Assembly: GCA_020440645.1 (NCBI GenBank)
Contig: JAGRNR010000038.1
Location: 1-36,359 of the forward strand
Length of the DNA: 36,359 nt
Direction: 5' to 3'
Source of the DNA: JAHEFU01 sp020440645
Lineage (GTDB): Bacteria; 4484-113; JAFGCY01
The notes under the pieces are model-generated. The model was not told the DNA's origin. It worked only from the letters and a program-made list of their open reading frames with translations, and did no database searches. Every line of letters begins with the position of its first letter. The stretch's first letter is position 1. The translations under genes were made by a program, and so were the position numbers. Positions 21,054 through 30,208 of the stretch are shown here, piece by piece.

Positions 21054-22787
21054 CTACTCGCTCTTGAGCGTTGACACGCCACCCTTGACGGAGTCAGCGG
21101 TCACCGTGAACGGGCCGCTGCCACGCACGATCCAGCGCACGTAGACCGCGTCGCCGAAGGACACGCTGCTCAGCTCGACATTGCCCGGGTCACGCTGCTG
21201 TTCGCGCGGACGGCGGAAGAACATGTCGTTGTCACGCATCGCCGTCAGCACCTTCATCCCGTTGCCACCCTTGAGGCTGACGATGTCAGGCCGTACCAGC
21301 GAACTGCGCTCGGCCACGCTCAACCTGGTCGGGATCAGGTGGTCGTTGACGATCACCGCGGTGACCTCGGTCATGCCGTGGTCCAGCTGCTTCACACTCA
21401 CGCTGTCAACGCGGATGCGCGGCAGCTGCGAGGCGTGGTAGACAGTGAAGGCCATGTTGCGGTGCAGCTCCTCCTGCAGGAGGAAGCTCGGTGGCTGGCG
21501 GCCGTAGCTCTTCTTGTAGCCGCCGACCTCAACCGTGCCGTAATCCGGGTGCTCCACCTCATGCCAGGGCACGAAGGCCTCGCCGAACAACAGCTGGTCG
21601 TTGAAGCGCGCCTGGTCATTGCGGTCGCCCTGCCAGTTCCCATCGTTGGCGGTGCGGAAGTAGTTGAAGGAGGTCCACATCTCGTTGGTGTAGGCCAGCG
21701 CGCCGATGCTGGCGTACCACCAGTCCAGCTCGCCGCCATGCACCGTGTAGAGGTCCTCCCAGGTGATCATGTACTTGTAGCCCGGCAGCATCTCCTCGCC
21801 GCGCTTGCCGATCGCGTCATAGACCTGCCGGTCCGAGCGGCTGTAAGTGTTCTCCTCCGCTCCCGGACCACTGAGGATCATGCCCCCGGCGTTGTGGAAG
21901 GACTGCGCCCCTCCGATGTTCGGGTGCGCCAGTGCGAAGTCCGCCACTGCCCGGTTCTCCTGCAGGGAGAAGGGATAACGGTAGGCACCCCACTGGATGT
22001 GCCCGGGCTGCCAGTCGTAGCCCCAGTCACGGTTCGGGTCATAGCCGCCGGCGCCGTCCTCGTTTACCATCCCGTCGCCGTCGTTGTCATAACCCTCCTC
22101 GCCGAGCATGGTCCAGCCGCCGATCTCATCCTGTTCGGCACGCACCATCATCCAGGGGTATTCCTCGTCCTCCTTCCAGCGGCCATTCGGGTCCTTTACG
22201 CGCATCGAGACGATGTGCCCGTCGCCATCGAGGTCGTCGTCGTCATCCTCGTCAAACAGGCCGTCACGGTCGTTGTCAATCGGGCGCTGGCCGGTGCGCG
22301 GGCCATGCGTGTTGGCAGCCTCATGCAGGTGCACGTCGCGGCTGTCCGGGCTCATCATCGGCAGGATGTAGAACACCTGGCTGTCGACGATCTCCCTGAT
22401 CTGCTTCATCTGGGAATAGCCCTCGATCAGGAACCAGGCGGTGTACAGCGCGCCGTCACTGCCCTGGATTTCATTGGCGTGGATGCCGCCATCCAGCCAG
22501 AAGGCCGGCTTGCGGGCCTCGTCCCCCATGCTGAAGTTGGTGATCGTCATCACCCACATCTCACGGCCCTGCCAGCTCGTACCGATGCTGTCCAGCCGGC
22601 AGATGTCCGGGTGCGCCGCCGCCAGGTCCTGCAGCAGCTTGGTCTGTGCGTCGTAGTCACGGTAGAAGTCCCAGGCCGCGGGGACCTTCGGGTCCACCGG
22701 GCGGCCGATCAACGGGTAGCCGTCGTCAGCGAATGCGCTGCCCAGCAGGCAGGCTCCGGCAAGGATCATTGCAATCAGATTCTTCAT
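21054..22787 (-). CDS. Secreted M14 zinc carboxypeptidase, catalytically complete
   Basis: 577 residues from the ATG at 22787, with AGGAGG 5 nt upstream overlapping the stop of the upstream gene. Signal peptide MKNLIAMILAGACLLGSAFA. Zinc ligands are H103 and E106 (GGIHANEIQG) and H298 (GAQSFHNAGG). Substrate residues N252-R253 (PNRDWGY) and catalytic E369 (AYTNEMW) are present. Between the metal motifs is an inserted, very acidic segment at residues 171-245 with DNDRDGLFDE, DLDGDGH and DNDGDGMVNED, which look like EF-hand/thrombospondin-type calcium loops. The last 120 residues are a beta-sandwich. It should remove C-terminal residues from extracellular peptides. It lies downstream of an inactive paralogue in one operon. 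Confidence 0.92.
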   Translation of the reverse strand: MKNLIAMILAGACLLGSAFADDGYPLIGRPVDPKVPAAWDFYRDYDAQTKLLQDLAAAHPDICRLDSIGTSWQGREMWVMTITNFSMGDEARKPAFWLDGGIHANEIQGSDGALYTAWFLIEGYSQMKQIREIVDSQVFYILPMMSPDSRDVHLHEAANTHGPRTGQRPIDNDRDGLFDEDDDDDLDGDGHIVSMRVKDPNGRWKEDEEYPWMMVRAEQDEIGGWTMLGEEGYDNDGDGMVNEDGAGGYDPNRDWGYDWQPGHIQWGAYRYPFSLQENRAVADFALAHPNIGGAQSFHNAGGMILSGPGAEENTYSRSDRQVYDAIGKRGEEMLPGYKYMITWEDLYTVHGGELDWWYASIGALAYTNEMWTSFNYFRTANDGNWQGDRNDQARFNDQLLFGEAFVPWHEVEHPDYGTVEVGGYKKSYGRQPPSFLLQEELHRNMAFTVYHASQLPRIRVDSVSVKQLDHGMTEVTAVIVNDHLIPTRLSVAERSSLVRPDIVSLKGGNGMKVLTAMRDNDMFFRRPREQQRDPGNVELSSVSFGDAVYVRWIVRGSGPFTVTADSVKGGVSTLKSE

Positions 22788-22796
22788 CACTTCCTC

Positions 22797-24512
22797 CTAG
22801 CTACCCAGCTCTGCGCTGCCGCGCGCCATGCCGACACTCGGGCTGGCAACCACCAGCCTGATCGCGCCACCCTGCGGTGCCACCACCAGCCAGCTGAACT
22901 CCGTCTGCGCCCCGAGGCCCTCGATCCTATCGAGCCTGCCGCGCAGCGCGCCGTTGAGCAGGCTGGCTCCGGCCGGCAGCTCGAGCGCGATGTTGAGCGG
23001 GTAGTCCTGACGAATGCTCGCCGCCTTGCGGGTGCTGGTCGGCAGGTAGCCGCTGTTCGTCACATGGGCCGTCACGCGGTACAGGCCCTCGCCGAGGTCG
23101 TCAACCTCCACTTCGCTGATCGCCACGGCCGGCACGAGCCCGGTCAGCATGCGCAGGAAGTCGAAGTGCTTCGTTGCCAGTCCGGCGATCTCGGAGGCCG
23201 GCGGGTTGCTGCGCAGGTAGGGGCGGAAGCCGCCGACCTGCACGGTGCGGCCCGGGAAGTCCGCGTTGGCAACATCGGTCCAGTCCACGAAGCCGTCAAT
23301 GCCCTGGGACTCGAACCACTTCAGCGCATTGATCTCGTCCGCGCCGCGCTTCTCGTCACTTTTCTTCGGTTTCTCGGCTTCCTTTCCCTCCTCGGCCGCT
23401 TCACCTTCGGCTGGTGCTTCCGGCTTGAACTCCGGCACCCACCAGGCGCGGGTGCTGATGCTCCATGCTCCGTAATGGAAATAGGCCCAGTCGGCGAAGC
23501 TGCCACGCGGGTTGGCACTGCCGGGGAAGTTCTCCTTGCCAATCAGATCAACACCCTGCTTGGCAATGTAGTCCAGGTTGCCGATGTCGCTGCCTTCGGC
23601 GGACTCATGGCGCAGCTTGCCGTGGTCATCCTTCCAGGGCTGGCGGATATTGTCCTCCGGCCCGAAGCTCAGCACGATGCTGATCTGCTGGTTGTTGAAC
23701 AGCCAGTCGATCACGCTGCGGGTCTCGGGTTCGCTCACCGGCCAGGGCCCGCTGCCCTCCGCACGGTCGTCATAGTTGAACGTGGTGTTGCGGTTGAAAT
23801 CCACACCGCCGCTGCGGTCCTCGTTCCACTGCTCGTCATCATCGTTGTCGCGGCCCTCGCTGTAGAGGCGCCAGCTGCCCTGCTCGTTGTCATCGCGCTT
23901 GGCACGGATCAGCACCCGCGGGTCATCCGGATGCTCCATCCACTCGCCGGCCGGATCGCTCACGCGCATCATGGTCAGCATGCCGTCGCCATTCAGGTCC
24001 TCACCGGGGTCCTCGTCCACCCGCCCGTCGCGGTCGTCATCTGATGGAGTGCCGTTGGTCTCACGCTCGTAGTCTCCATTCGTGAAGAAGTACTCCGTCG
24101 CATCCGGCGTCGGGCTGGGCAGGAAGTAGAAGTCATGCTGCTCCAGGAAGGCCAGCAGCTCCGTGTCGTCATCGAGGCTGTCCAGCACGCGCTGCGCCAG
24201 CTCGAGGCAGATCTCGCGCCCCGCGAGGTCACTGGCCTGGGTATTGCCGATCACCGCGATCGCCGGCCGCGCCATCGTGTCACCGACGGCGTTCAAGAGC
24301 TCAATCGAGCCGCCGATGCGCAGCACGAGGATGTCGCGGCCCTCTGCTGTCTTGCCGATGCTCATCAGCTCGCATTCGGGGGCCTGCGCCATCCGTTCCA
24401 TTTCCGCCTTAAGCGCGGCATGGTTACGGTAGCCCTCCAGCGGAGCGGCAGCGGCAGGTGGAGGCAGCAGGTACAGGATGCCCAGCAGGCATGTACAGAT
24501 GAGAGTTCTCAT
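22797..24512 (-). CDS. M14-like pseudoenzyme, secreted, catalytic residues lost
   Basis: 571 residues from the ATG at 24512, with GGGAG 9 nt upstream; the frame is open for 21 more codons. Signal peptide RTLICTCLLGILYLL...PAAAAP. It aligns with the next gene through the same acidic calcium-loop insert (DDDRDGRVDEDPGEDLNGDG, DNDDDEQWNED) and keeps NR (N240-R241, DFNRNT). However, HxxE is Q92-A-S-D95 (GNTQASDLAG), the third ligand is G284 (LSFGPEDN, for SFHNAGG), and the catalytic Glu position is R355 (STRAWW, for TNEMW). All three zinc ligands and the general base are changed. The frame is intact and the beta-sandwich C-terminus is kept, with a Lys/Glu-rich insertion (PAEGEAAEEGKEAEKPKK). It is probably a binding or regulatory protein rather than a peptidase. 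Confidence 0.85.
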   Translation of the reverse strand: MRTLICTCLLGILYLLPPPAAAAPLEGYRNHAALKAEMERMAQAPECELMSIGKTAEGRDILVLRIGGSIELLNAVGDTMARPAIAVIGNTQASDLAGREICLELAQRVLDSLDDDTELLAFLEQHDFYFLPSPTPDATEYFFTNGDYERETNGTPSDDDRDGRVDEDPGEDLNGDGMLTMMRVSDPAGEWMEHPDDPRVLIRAKRDDNEQGSWRLYSEGRDNDDDEQWNEDRSGGVDFNRNTTFNYDDRAEGSGPWPVSEPETRSVIDWLFNNQQISIVLSFGPEDNIRQPWKDDHGKLRHESAEGSDIGNLDYIAKQGVDLIGKENFPGSANPRGSFADWAYFHYGAWSISTRAWWVPEFKPEAPAEGEAAEEGKEAEKPKKSDEKRGADEINALKWFESQGIDGFVDWTDVANADFPGRTVQVGGFRPYLRSNPPASEIAGLATKHFDFLRMLTGLVPAVAISEVEVDDLGEGLYRVTAHVTNSGYLPTSTRKAASIRQDYPLNIALELPAGASLLNGALRGRLDRIEGLGAQTEFSWLVVAPQGGAIRLVVASPSVGMARGSAELGS

Positions 24513-24601
24513 GAAGTGGATCTCCCGCAGGATATGGCCCAATAGAAGTGGCACCAATTGTAACGCGGAGTACAAATTCCGTACAGCATGACGCGCGGAC
24601 C

Positions 24602-24607
24602 TATAAT
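24602..24607 (+). promoter_or_regulatory. -10 box of the M42 peptidase gene
   Basis: Perfect TATAAT 6 nt before the ATG at 24614. Transcription would start at or next to the A of ATG. No good -35 is visible. It lies in the 101-bp divergent gap with the M14 operon. Confidence 0.55.
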
Positions 24608-24613
24608 CGGTCC

Positions 24614-25675
24614 ATGGCAGACCGAACGCGGATTGCAGAGACGCTGGAGCAGCTTGTACTCACCGCCGCCGTCAGCGGCAGCGAGCATCGCCTGCGGGCG
24701 GTGATCGAACGGCAGCTCGCCGGACTGGGCATCGACCGGTCCCGGATCGGGCATGACCGGATGGGCAACCTCTGGCTTCACTGCGGGCCTGACGGTGAAC
24801 CGCAGCGCCTGCTGGTGGCCCACATGGACGAGATCGGCTGGCGCATCAGCTCAATCAGGCCGGACGGGCATTGCCACCTCACCCCGCTGGGCGGCAATGA
24901 TGCCCAGCTCTACGAAGGCACGCGCGTGCATGTGCACACCGAGAACGGCAGCCATCCGGCCGCGATCGCCCCGGTCAGCCTGCACATCACCGACCGCCAG
25001 GGCCTCGGCCCGAAGCACCGGCTGGGTCCGAATGAACTGCTGCTGGATGTCGGCGCAGACAGCGCTGAAGCAGTAACCAGGCTGGGCATCAGCCTGCTGG
25101 ACAGCGTGACCTGGCCCAAGAGCTTTGAGCTGGTCGGCGAGGACTGGGTGCAGGCCCGCAGCCTGGATGACCGCTTCGGCTGTGCCGCGCTTGTTGATTT
25201 GGCTGCTGGACTTGAGCAGAATCCCCCGGCTGTCCCGACCATCCTGGCCTGGGCGGTGCAGGAGGAGCTTGGCCTGCGCGGTGCCCGCGCCCTGGCGCAG
25301 CGCTTTGGCAACTGCTCGGAAGTGATCGCAATCGACAGCATGACCGTCGGCAGCGGCCCACGGGACAACCGCCAGTTCAATGCGGTGCAGCCCGGCAGTG
25401 GTCCTGCGCTGCGCAGCTTCGATTCCACCGTGATAGTCGGTGAGCCGGACCGGCAGGCCATCATCGCCCGGGCCAGTGAGCTGGGCCATGCCTTGCAGGT
25501 CGGCTTCATGCCAGGCGGCAACGACGCCTCCGTGTTCCAGGATGGCAATGCGCTTTGCTTCGCCTTTGGCGTGGCCCTGCAATACAGCCACAGCATGGTG
25601 GAACGGATCCGGCTGGCTGACCTCGTTTCTCTGTGCAGCCTGCTCGAGGACTGGTGCGGCGCGGACTGCATCTGA
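24614..25675 (+). CDS. M42 family aminopeptidase (glutamyl/deblocking aminopeptidase type)
   Basis: 353 residues, normal for M42. Metal motifs: H70 and D72 in LLVAHMDEIGW; ARSLDDRFGCAAL (bridging Asp); VQEELGLRGA (catalytic Glu and metal Glu); VIAIDSM (Asp); and the late His in ALQYSHSMVERI. The PDZ-like dimer domain lies between the first two motifs. M42 enzymes form dodecameric cytosolic peptidases that degrade short peptides. The frame is open from 24548, but the family start is MADRTRIAETLEQLV at 24614; there is no Shine-Dalgarno and a TATAAT box 6 nt upstream, so a leaderless message is likely. It is divergent from the two M14 genes, so a peptide-degradation locus is plausible. Confidence 0.92.
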   Translation: MADRTRIAETLEQLVLTAAVSGSEHRLRAVIERQLAGLGIDRSRIGHDRMGNLWLHCGPDGEPQRLLVAHMDEIGWRISSIRPDGHCHLTPLGGNDAQLYEGTRVHVHTENGSHPAAIAPVSLHITDRQGLGPKHRLGPNELLLDVGADSAEAVTRLGISLLDSVTWPKSFELVGEDWVQARSLDDRFGCAALVDLAAGLEQNPPAVPTILAWAVQEELGLRGARALAQRFGNCSEVIAIDSMTVGSGPRDNRQFNAVQPGSGPALRSFDSTVIVGEPDRQAIIARASELGHALQVGFMPGGNDASVFQDGNALCFAFGVALQYSHSMVERIRLADLVSLCSLLEDWCGADCI

Positions 25676-25785
25676 TTCTTCACCACCTGCTTAACAGATT
25701 GCCGCAACACCTGATTATTTACATGAACCGGGTTGTTACCCGACCTGAGGCACCACCCCTGGACCAGGTGCCGGGAGGACCAGAC

Positions 25786-28700
25786 ATGAAGATGTACCTG
25801 AAGATTTGCTGCGCTTTACTGCTGCTCCTGGGTCTCACCGCCTGTTCCGGCGGTAGTTCCGGCCTGCAGGATCCAGCCAGCAGTGCACGCCTGGACAGCA
25901 CTCCGGCAGGTAGCGCACCTGGGCTGCCGGGCCTTGCCGGACTGGACCAGCTTTCAGCGGGCAGCCGTGAGGCCAGCATCCTCGGGCCGGGCTGGTATGA
26001 GCTGTGGCATGAGGACATCATTGACTCCGCGTCCATGACCGAAGACCTCGGCAACGGGATCATCCTGTCTCCCGGAGCAGGCAATGCCTATGCGCTCTAC
26101 TGCCTGCGCGGATTCAATTCGGACTTCAGTCCGACCTCCCTGAGGGTCATGCCGGATGCCGGAGGTCCTTCCTACATGCTGTTGTTTGCCGATTTCGTCA
26201 GTGGCCGCTGGACCAGCACCGGTCCGCAAACCGGCAACGTTGAGATAGAAGTGCCGGGCACAGATGACGGCACGCGGCATCCGCTGGACTTCGTTTCACC
26301 CGCCGGACGGGTCTACGTGGCAGTACTGACGGATGGCTCCGGCAGCGACCTGAAGATTGACAACATTGAGCTAGGCATCCACGGTGGCCTGCTTGCACCG
26401 CGCCCTCCGAGCTCGGTGTTTGCATCGCTGTACACGAACGGCAGCGTCGCCAACTGGGAGCACAGCCCTGACTACAACAAACCGGATTTCGCCGGTTACG
26501 TCGTTGAGCGCAAGGACCTGCTGACGAATGAATGGGGGACCGTGGCGAATACCACGCCGCTGGACACTTCCGTCCTGCTCCCCGGCCCTCGCCAGGTGAC
26601 CGGCTACCGCGTAGCAGCGCTGGATGTCGCCGGCAACCAGAGCAGCTGGACCTTCACAAATGACGGGGGCGGCATCCTCACAGCTTCAGAGGTGATGCAA
26701 GTTGATGTGGTGATGCCGCGAGGACCTTTGTATGGACCGGTTGAGGTGGACTTTGACCTCAGCGGTTCGAGCTCGCCGACCGATCCGATCATGGAATACC
26801 AGGTCGACTTCGAGGACAACTCCCTCGACTACGTTGGCGCCAGCCCGACCATCTCGCGCGTCCTGCAGCCCGGCTGTTACTACATCCGCTTCGCCGTCAA
26901 CGACGGCAGCGGTTTCGGTGCGGACTTCGGCGAGACCTCGCGAACCCTGGTAGTCTACCCACAATGGGAGCCAAGCCCGCTGCTTGTGCAGGAAGCAGAC
27001 CTGTTCTCCCCAGTCGGACGCTTCACTACCGTGAATGGCATTGCGATGCAGGGGACAGACGACCTGCTGGTGGTTTCCGATGACCTGACCCTGCCCGGCA
27101 CGGTGATCAGGCGTGGCCGCCCCGGCAGTTTCAGCTTTGACAGCCTGCCTTTCATCGGTGATGCACCACACCAGTACAGTGACCCTGCACTACTCGGTGA
27201 TACTGCCTATCTCGGTGTCAAGGCCGGCAGCGGTCAAAACTACATCATTGCCTGTTCTCCAGGGGGCAGCCACATCATTGAAGGCAGCTTCAGCTTCACG
27301 AGGCTCGTGCCTGTCAGCAACGGCGAGTCCCTGTTCCTGATCATCACGACCGCGACCGCAGTCGGCTTTGCCGACCTGACAGGCGGAAGCAGCCTTGTGC
27401 CGATCGCTACCGGGCTGACCGGCAACAACTACATGGATGCCTGCTGGAACCCGGTCACCGCGACGGTTGACATCATGCTTGACGACGGAGGCTCGCTGAG
27501 CTACTTATCCTGGGATCCCGCAGCGATGATCATCACTGACGACGATTCCGCCCTGCTGTCCCCCGTGGAGGGCGGCATTGACGTGGAAGCTGACCCCACC
27601 ACCGGCGAGCTCTGTGTTGTCAGCCGCAGCGTGGCGAAGAATGTCTTCCTGCGTAAGCCTGCCGGTGGTGCCTTCGCTGCGCCACAGGAGATAGACAGCC
27701 CGATCATCAATTACTGGCCCGCTGACCTGGCATGGCATGGCGGCGTACCCTATGCGACCTTCGCCGGCGGCGGCGGGGAAACCCGCACCTACCGGCTGGA
27801 TGCCGCCGGGGCCACGACCTACAACACGGCTGACTACACCGTGGACGGCTTCTACACGGGCTGCCTGCTGGATGACCCCGCCAGCGGCAAGCTGCTGGTC
27901 TGCGACCGGGACAGCAGCGCCAGCCTGTACATCGCCGAGCTCAATGATGACGACAGCGAAACCATCCTCGAGACCCTGCTGAGTGACCGCGGCTGGGGCC
28001 GCTGGCTGGACAGCGCGGTCGGGGCGGACGGATACCACCTCATCATGGGCAATGCATTCCTGAACGGCGTCAGCCACATGGTCAGCGCTGACGGCGCTGG
28101 CTGGACCACCATGGGAAGCGCAACCACCGACGGTTATGTGGACCTGTTTGACAACAGGGCAGGTGAGGTGTTCATGACCCTGCGTGACGCAAGCGGCTAT
28201 GACGTCTCATACTGGGATGGCGCTGCCTGGAGCAATCGCTGGATCGTACCGGGTGCCCAGACCCGCGAGGCCGTCTCGGCAGGCAACCGCGCGTCCAATA
28301 CCACGGCCTGGGTGCTGGAGGACACTGTCGCTGCCAACCTGCTGCGCTCACAGGGCAACGCCGGCGGCTTCACCACATCGACGACGGCATTCCCGGAAAC
28401 CACGCACATCCACAAGGGCCGCCTGGTGTATGACAGCATTGGCGGGATCAGCCCGGCCTTCGTGCTCTATTCAAAGCCGGCGGTGTTCCAGTCATTCGGA
28501 CTGCTCAATGCCTACAGCGGTGATGTGCAGGACATCACCTGGTTCAGTGACGGATCGACGCTGATCAGCGACCTTGCCTCATTTGACGACAGAGAGACAG
28601 CGGCGCGCACAATGGAGATGCTGCCATTCCGCAGCGGCACGACCCGTTACAACGCAACCCAGATCGCATGCTGGAGCGTCGGCGGGTACAACGGTTCCGC

Positions 28701-29040
28701 CTTCCGCTATACCTTCAGGAATGACAGCGGGGTCGCGAAGGACATCGCCATGAACACGCTGCCTTTCCGCAACGTGGACTGGCGCAGCGAGGACATGCGT
28801 CGCACCGTCAGTGCTGCCCAGGCGAACGGGCTGACCGCCGTGTCCGTCATGAGCAGCCTCGATGGCAAGCACAGCCGGATGGAGTGGAGCTGCTTCGGAG
28901 AATGGGAGGAACTGCCCATGCCGGCAGCCGCTGGCCGCACGGCACAGACGGAGCTGCTGGTGGATGCCAATGGACGCTGGTACATGTTCTGGCGTGACCC
29001 GGAAAGCAGCCGCGTGTACTGCCTGCGCAGCCTGGACTAA
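25786..29040 (+). CDS. Large lipoprotein with FN3-like and PKD-like domains
   Basis: 1084 residues from the ATG at 25786, which has GGGAGG 7 nt upstream; the open frame extends 51 codons further but lacks a start context. Lipobox LLGLTAC with C20. Residues about 60-200 are a beta-rich jelly-roll-like domain (SPTSLRVMPDAGGPSYMLL ... SDLKIDNIELG). Residues about 205-300 look like fibronectin type III (NWEHSPDYNKPDFAGYVVER, GYRVAALDVAGNQS) and 305-395 like a PKD domain (PVEVDFDLSGSSS ... EYQVDFEDNSLDY ... GCYYIRFAVNDGSG). The remaining 690 residues contain repeated short strands with WxxG/D turns that suggest a beta-propeller. It is a cell-surface protein of unknown ligand, probably co-oriented with the next secreted protein. 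Confidence 0.8.
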   Translation: MKMYLKICCALLLLLGLTACSGGSSGLQDPASSARLDSTPAGSAPGLPGLAGLDQLSAGSREASILGPGWYELWHEDIIDSASMTEDLGNGIILSPGAGNAYALYCLRGFNSDFSPTSLRVMPDAGGPSYMLLFADFVSGRWTSTGPQTGNVEIEVPGTDDGTRHPLDFVSPAGRVYVAVLTDGSGSDLKIDNIELGIHGGLLAPRPPSSVFASLYTNGSVANWEHSPDYNKPDFAGYVVERKDLLTNEWGTVANTTPLDTSVLLPGPRQVTGYRVAALDVAGNQSSWTFTNDGGGILTASEVMQVDVVMPRGPLYGPVEVDFDLSGSSSPTDPIMEYQVDFEDNSLDYVGASPTISRVLQPGCYYIRFAVNDGSGFGADFGETSRTLVVYPQWEPSPLLVQEADLFSPVGRFTTVNGIAMQGTDDLLVVSDDLTLPGTVIRRGRPGSFSFDSLPFIGDAPHQYSDPALLGDTAYLGVKAGSGQNYIIACSPGGSHIIEGSFSFTRLVPVSNGESLFLIITTATAVGFADLTGGSSLVPIATGLTGNNYMDACWNPVTATVDIMLDDGGSLSYLSWDPAAMIITDDDSALLSPVEGGIDVEADPTTGELCVVSRSVAKNVFLRKPAGGAFAAPQEIDSPIINYWPADLAWHGGVPYATFAGGGGETRTYRLDAAGATTYNTADYTVDGFYTGCLLDDPASGKLLVCDRDSSASLYIAELNDDDSETILETLLSDRGWGRWLDSAVGADGYHLIMGNAFLNGVSHMVSADGAGWTTMGSATTDGYVDLFDNRAGEVFMTLRDASGYDVSYWDGAAWSNRWIVPGAQTREAVSAGNRASNTTAWVLEDTVAANLLRSQGNAGGFTTSTTAFPETTHIHKGRLVYDSIGGISPAFVLYSKPAVFQSFGLLNAYSGDVQDITWFSDGSTLISDLASFDDRETAARTMEMLPFRSGTTRYNATQIACWSVGGYNGSAFRYTFRNDSGVAKDIAMNTLPFRNVDWRSEDMRRTVSAAQANGLTAVSVMSSLDGKHSRMEWSCFGEWEELPMPAAAGRTAQTELLVDANGRWYMFWRDPESSRVYCLRSLD

Positions 29041-29054
29041 CCTGTATGAGGAAA

Positions 29055-29071
29055 CCGGCCACTCCGGCCGG
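29055..29071 (+). promoter_or_regulatory. GC hairpin between the two secreted-protein genes
   Basis: CCGGCC-ACTCC-GGCCGG, perfect 6-bp stem, ending 3 nt before the Shine-Dalgarno AAGGAG of the 29089 gene. There is no T-run, so it is not a terminator; it may influence mRNA decay or translation. Confidence 0.4.
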
Positions 29072-29088
29072 CAAAGGAGATTGATGAG

Positions 29089-30024
29089 ATGAACAGCCTG
29101 AGGACGATCATCTGCATGGCCTGCCTGCTGCTGGCGATGTCTGCCGGGGCCTATGCGCAGAATGCGGACCCGAGCGTGGAGCTGCTGGAGTTCTACGCCT
29201 TCGATCCGACCGCCGGCAAGCAGCTGCAGCGCGAGACATTCAGCTGGCCGAGCCAGCGCCGCATCGGTGCGCTGGTGCGCTACCAGACGAAGAACTATGA
29301 CAAGCGCAAGACCGCACAGGTCTTCCTTACCCTCAAGGACCGCAGTGGCAACGACCTGTTCCGTGACAACAAGGAATTCACGATCCATTCCGGTGAGCAT
29401 GAGTACGTCTTCCCGCTGGACTTCGACATGCGCCGGATGTACCTCGAGGAGCGCTTCAAGATCGACCTTGAGATCAAGCTGACGGGTGGCAACAAGATCT
29501 CCAGCCAGATAGAGATCATCGTCAACGGACCGGTGATGCCGAACGTTTCGATCTCCACGCTCAAGCTGGTTGACCCCATCACACTCAAGCCGCTGGAGAA
29601 GGTGACCGCCGGCCAGATGGTGCGCCTCACTGGCAATGTCAGCGTGTCCGGCAACACCACGGACATCGTGCCGACACTGATGGTCTGGGGCCGGATGAGC
29701 AACGAGGACCTGCAGGTCGAACCCTGGGAGGAAGCCCCGTTCAGCGATGTCTATCGTGACAGCGCCACCTTCACGTCGCCAAACGGCAGCTGGAACTTCG
29801 GCATCAATGCGAAGATGCCGGACAAGTTCAGGGAAAGCCAGGCCTCAAGCCAGCCCTACGAATTCAAGATCGTGGTCTACTTCACGCGCCAGTCGGTGCG
29901 CTCAACTGAGATCAGCGGCACAGTCAGTGAAAGTGCCACGGGCTCACTCGTCGGGGACGACCTGGACGAGCGCCTGATCCGGCTGGAGCGCAACTGGCAC
30001 TGGGAACTTATCCCCCAGCGTTGA
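29089..30024 (+). CDS. Secreted beta-rich protein of unknown function
   Basis: 311 residues. A Sec signal peptide (RTIICMACLLLAMSAGAYAQN) is followed by two beta-sandwich-like halves. The first has RIGALVRYQTKNYDKRKTAQ, VFLTLKDRSGN and HEYVFPLDFDMRRMYLEERF; the second begins VSISTLKLVDPITLKPLEK and ends FKIVVYFTRQSVRSTEI. The C-terminal 30 residues are charged (DDLDERLIRLERNWHWE). No enzyme motif or known family is recognised. AAGGAG lies 9 nt before the ATG. It follows the large lipoprotein by 48 bp and probably shares its transcript, so it may be a periplasmic or surface partner. Confidence 0.75.
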   Translation: MNSLRTIICMACLLLAMSAGAYAQNADPSVELLEFYAFDPTAGKQLQRETFSWPSQRRIGALVRYQTKNYDKRKTAQVFLTLKDRSGNDLFRDNKEFTIHSGEHEYVFPLDFDMRRMYLEERFKIDLEIKLTGGNKISSQIEIIVNGPVMPNVSISTLKLVDPITLKPLEKVTAGQMVRLTGNVSVSGNTTDIVPTLMVWGRMSNEDLQVEPWEEAPFSDVYRDSATFTSPNGSWNFGINAKMPDKFRESQASSQPYEFKIVVYFTRQSVRSTEISGTVSESATGSLVGDDLDERLIRLERNWHWELIPQR

Positions 30025-30208
30025 TTCTCGGCTGCAAGCGTAACAAATCGGCGATCGGGCGGTGTCAAAGAGCACAGGGTGCATCCCTTGAAATGCATCC
30101 GATCCCTCACTTGCGGGGTTCCAGTGCCTGCTCCCGCCGGCCCTGGGGCGCCGTCAGCAAGGCTGTCCACGGGCAGCCTGCTTCATTTTCTTGCCCGGTA
30201 AAACTGTC

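Noticed and set aside
21339..24044. 901-codon plus-strand ORF
   Set aside because: Antisense to both M14 genes; the long open frame follows from GC-rich codon bias.
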